Assembly (NCBI GenBank): GCA_021292165.1
Contig: CM037877.1
Location: forward strand, 162,599,580 to 162,663,579
Direction of reading: 5' to 3'
Length of the DNA stretch: 64,000 nucleotides
DNA from: Shinisaurus crocodilurus
Taxonomy: Eukaryota > Chordata > Lepidosauria > Squamata > Shinisauridae
Shown here: positions 62,126-64,000 of the stretch, one piece after another
Numbering within the stretch: the first letter of the stretch is position 1
How the letters are laid out: each line of letters opens with the position of its first letter
Notes under the pieces: generated by a model
Seen by the model: only the letters and a program-made list of their open reading frames with translations
Database searches by the model: none
Told to the model about the DNA's origin: nothing
Position numbers and translations under genes: made by a program

Positions 62126-64000
62126 TTGTCGTGAGTTGTCATGTCATGAAAACCCAGTCAGTGGTCCAAGCTTGCTACAAAGCTGATCATTACAAATACA
62201 TGAGTGTCGTCCAACAGGCCGACTACTTAAGAAATTCAGCAGCATCACTAAAGCTACCTAGTGTGATGCTATTACTTCCCATCAGATCCCATTCTTTTAC
62301 CAATGCTTTGTCCTAAATTCAAAATTGTTTGAAAAGAAGGTAATCCATTCCTAGGGTTGGAAACAGATTGTGAGATGTCACCGTCTTGTACAGAAAGCTA
62401 TAGAAAATCTAATTTGTCCGTTATTGGTTTAATAACTCTCTTAGTAGAATCAATACCAAGATATCCTTAGTAAAACAGAGTATATAATTTGACAATGTGC
62501 ATGTTCTCTCTCTATCATAATACAAATTATGTTGCAATTTGTGAAGCGTTATTCCTTGTGGATAATTACCTTCCAGTATTTCTGATGGGCAATATTTGTT
62601 CAGATAGAATTGAAGAGAGGATTATCCTAAAAAGGAACTCTTGCCTTGCCTTCCTCAATATTATGTTGTTGGTTCTGTCTTTCTCGTTTTCTAAAAACAA
62701 CAATAATTCCTCATCTTGACATATGATAACTGCTAATTTACTTTTTATCTGAACTTGCCTGAGATTTAAAATACTGGAAGATAAATAGGAGCCATAGACT
62801 TGTGTTAGTCTTATACATTTCACAAGATTATCTTTCAATAACTTCTGCAAAATGCCCAGAATTTTGTTTTCCTCAGAATCTGTGGACCATTACATTTAGT
62901 TTTTATGTAAAAGTTATTGCGCGTGTATGGGTGAGATAATGAAGAGTCAGACACAGGTATATATGGTTTCAAATCAGGGCTAAATTTATTGAATTAAAGA
63001 TCTCGGAAGGGCAAAGTGCGGTACTAACCGAGTCCAGCCATTGGCCTGAAAAAAACAAGATTTGTGCGAATGCACCTTAACCGAACCAGAGGCGGGATGC
63101 CCCACCACCGTCCAGTTGCACTCCATGTGGAGCTGGAGGGCCTTACCATTGGCGCCTCCCATTGGCGCCTTGAGACAACCAATGTAGATGAGAAAGGTAG
63201 CACCCCAAAGGCGGCCCAATCTCTCTCTTGCCAAGCCGCAAGACATTAGCGAGGGAAGCCTCAGGTAACCGTCAGTCACCTTGAAAGGTGCCACTGGATG
63301 ATCACCAGAACCCTAAGCCCCACTGCCTAGTATGGGATAATTTGAGTCCTGCAAGTAATTGTTTCTGCACTTGAGCAGTCTTGCTATGGAAAAATCAAGT
63401 TGTAACCTTCCGGGTATTACCCCCTTCCCCCAACATTTTGATCACTTGAACATCTTCTGCCCCAATGTAGTTGAGTATATGGGGCATTCCTTATCATTTG
63501 AAGTTATATACTAGAGTTCTTCCAGAATTCAGATTTTAGTATCCTGATTCCTGAACTACTAGGGCACAGCATTGCATTAAATCAACAATTAACAGATTGA
63601 GCCTAGATTCCCACTTTGGCAGAAAAAGCAACCACTCTTTCGTGCCAGACAATACTGGCGAAAAGAATGGCCCTCATATTTTTTCAATCACTGATTAGGT
63701 CAGCCAAAGCCAAGGCTTTAGTCAATCATTTTTCTGTTCAGGTTCATACATGTTTTTCCAAAGCACAACTGGGGGGAAACAATGGAGGACTAGGGAATGC
63801 AGATAAAAACTTGTACTGTAATCTGGGTTTGAATATACGGGAAAGGGTGAATGTAGAATATGGATGAAAAGGGAAGACGGATAAGAAAGGTCAAGCTACA
63901 AATCTCAAGTCAACCAAGCTGGACCTATGCTTTCAAAATCAGAGAAGATTGATATGTATGGCAAAAGCTTGAGAGAGAGCAGTTAACAATATGGCTGTAT
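62126..64000. other. intron; LTR-like patch near 62935-63310
   Basis: CTAAATTTATTGAATTAAAG near 62980 (reversed polyadenylation-like) followed by a GC-richer block with a repeated CCATTGGCGCCT (63148 and 63160) might be an LTR on the minus strand. The ends cannot be defined. The rest is unassigned. Confidence 0.3.

Noticed and set aside
1..64000. CRISPR array, operon, phage or bacterial defence system
   Set aside because: All regularly spaced repeats are microsatellites or transposon parts; coding sequence is split by introns and the repeats are vertebrate.

Overview
The window is vertebrate nuclear DNA, most likely from a squamate reptile (lizard or snake). The evidence is a split vertebrate gene with GT-AG exons in a background of squamate-type repeats: tRNA-headed Sauria-type SINEs with AATA tails, 5S rRNA-headed SINEs with CR1-like tails, L1, L2-like and CR1 LINE pieces, many short fold-back hAT elements, a Helitron, and several families of LTRs. 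It contains no operon, CRISPR array or bacterial feature.

The only functional protein-coding gene I recognise is TGFBR3 (betaglycan, the type III TGF-beta co-receptor), on the + strand. Ten internal coding exons lie at 18997-19180, 31155-31323, 34755-34902, 42714-42903, 43450-43760, 45144-45296, 49727-49867, 51362-51532, 57141-57449 and 59748-59868. All junction phases agree, giving 1897 nt (632 codons plus one base) of open frame. They cover most of the N-terminal orphan region, the linker, both glycosaminoglycan-attachment serines and nearly all of the ZP domain. The signal-peptide exons should lie upstream of base 1 and the transmembrane/cytoplasmic exons downstream of base 64000, so the whole window is probably intronic or exonic TGFBR3 sequence.

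Region by region: 1-780 is the 3' end of a Ty3/gypsy-type LTR retrotransposon with RNase H directly before the polypurine tract and LTR. 1.2-6.4 kb holds hAT fold-back elements, an L2-like LINE end, a Helitron, a retroviral-type solo LTR and a tandem double hAT insertion. 6.7-10.1 kb is a dead minus-strand L1 broken by one solo LTR and two SINEs. 15.9-17.2 kb is a processed pseudogene of INVS (inversin), antisense to TGFBR3 and split by a CR1 LINE. 18.2 kb is a 165-bp hAT element with a perfect 8-bp target duplication. 22-28 kb holds a solo LTR and a three-layer nest (SINE, then hAT element, then a complete 3.7-kb non-autonomous LTR element). 35-41 kb is LTR-rich, with two solo LTRs in close inverted orientation. 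45-51 kb has large fold-back elements next to exons. 54-62 kb has SINEs nested in LINE fragments and a second copy of the 22-kb LTR.

I found no undescribed multi-gene system. The most interesting content is the datable nesting of mobile elements in TGFBR3 introns, the LTR family with a built-in CA microsatellite and its non-autonomous full-length member, the unusual end of the gypsy-type element at the left edge, and long inverted repeats that would fold in the TGFBR3 pre-mRNA. All assignments come from reading the sequence and from memory of gene families; no database search was run.
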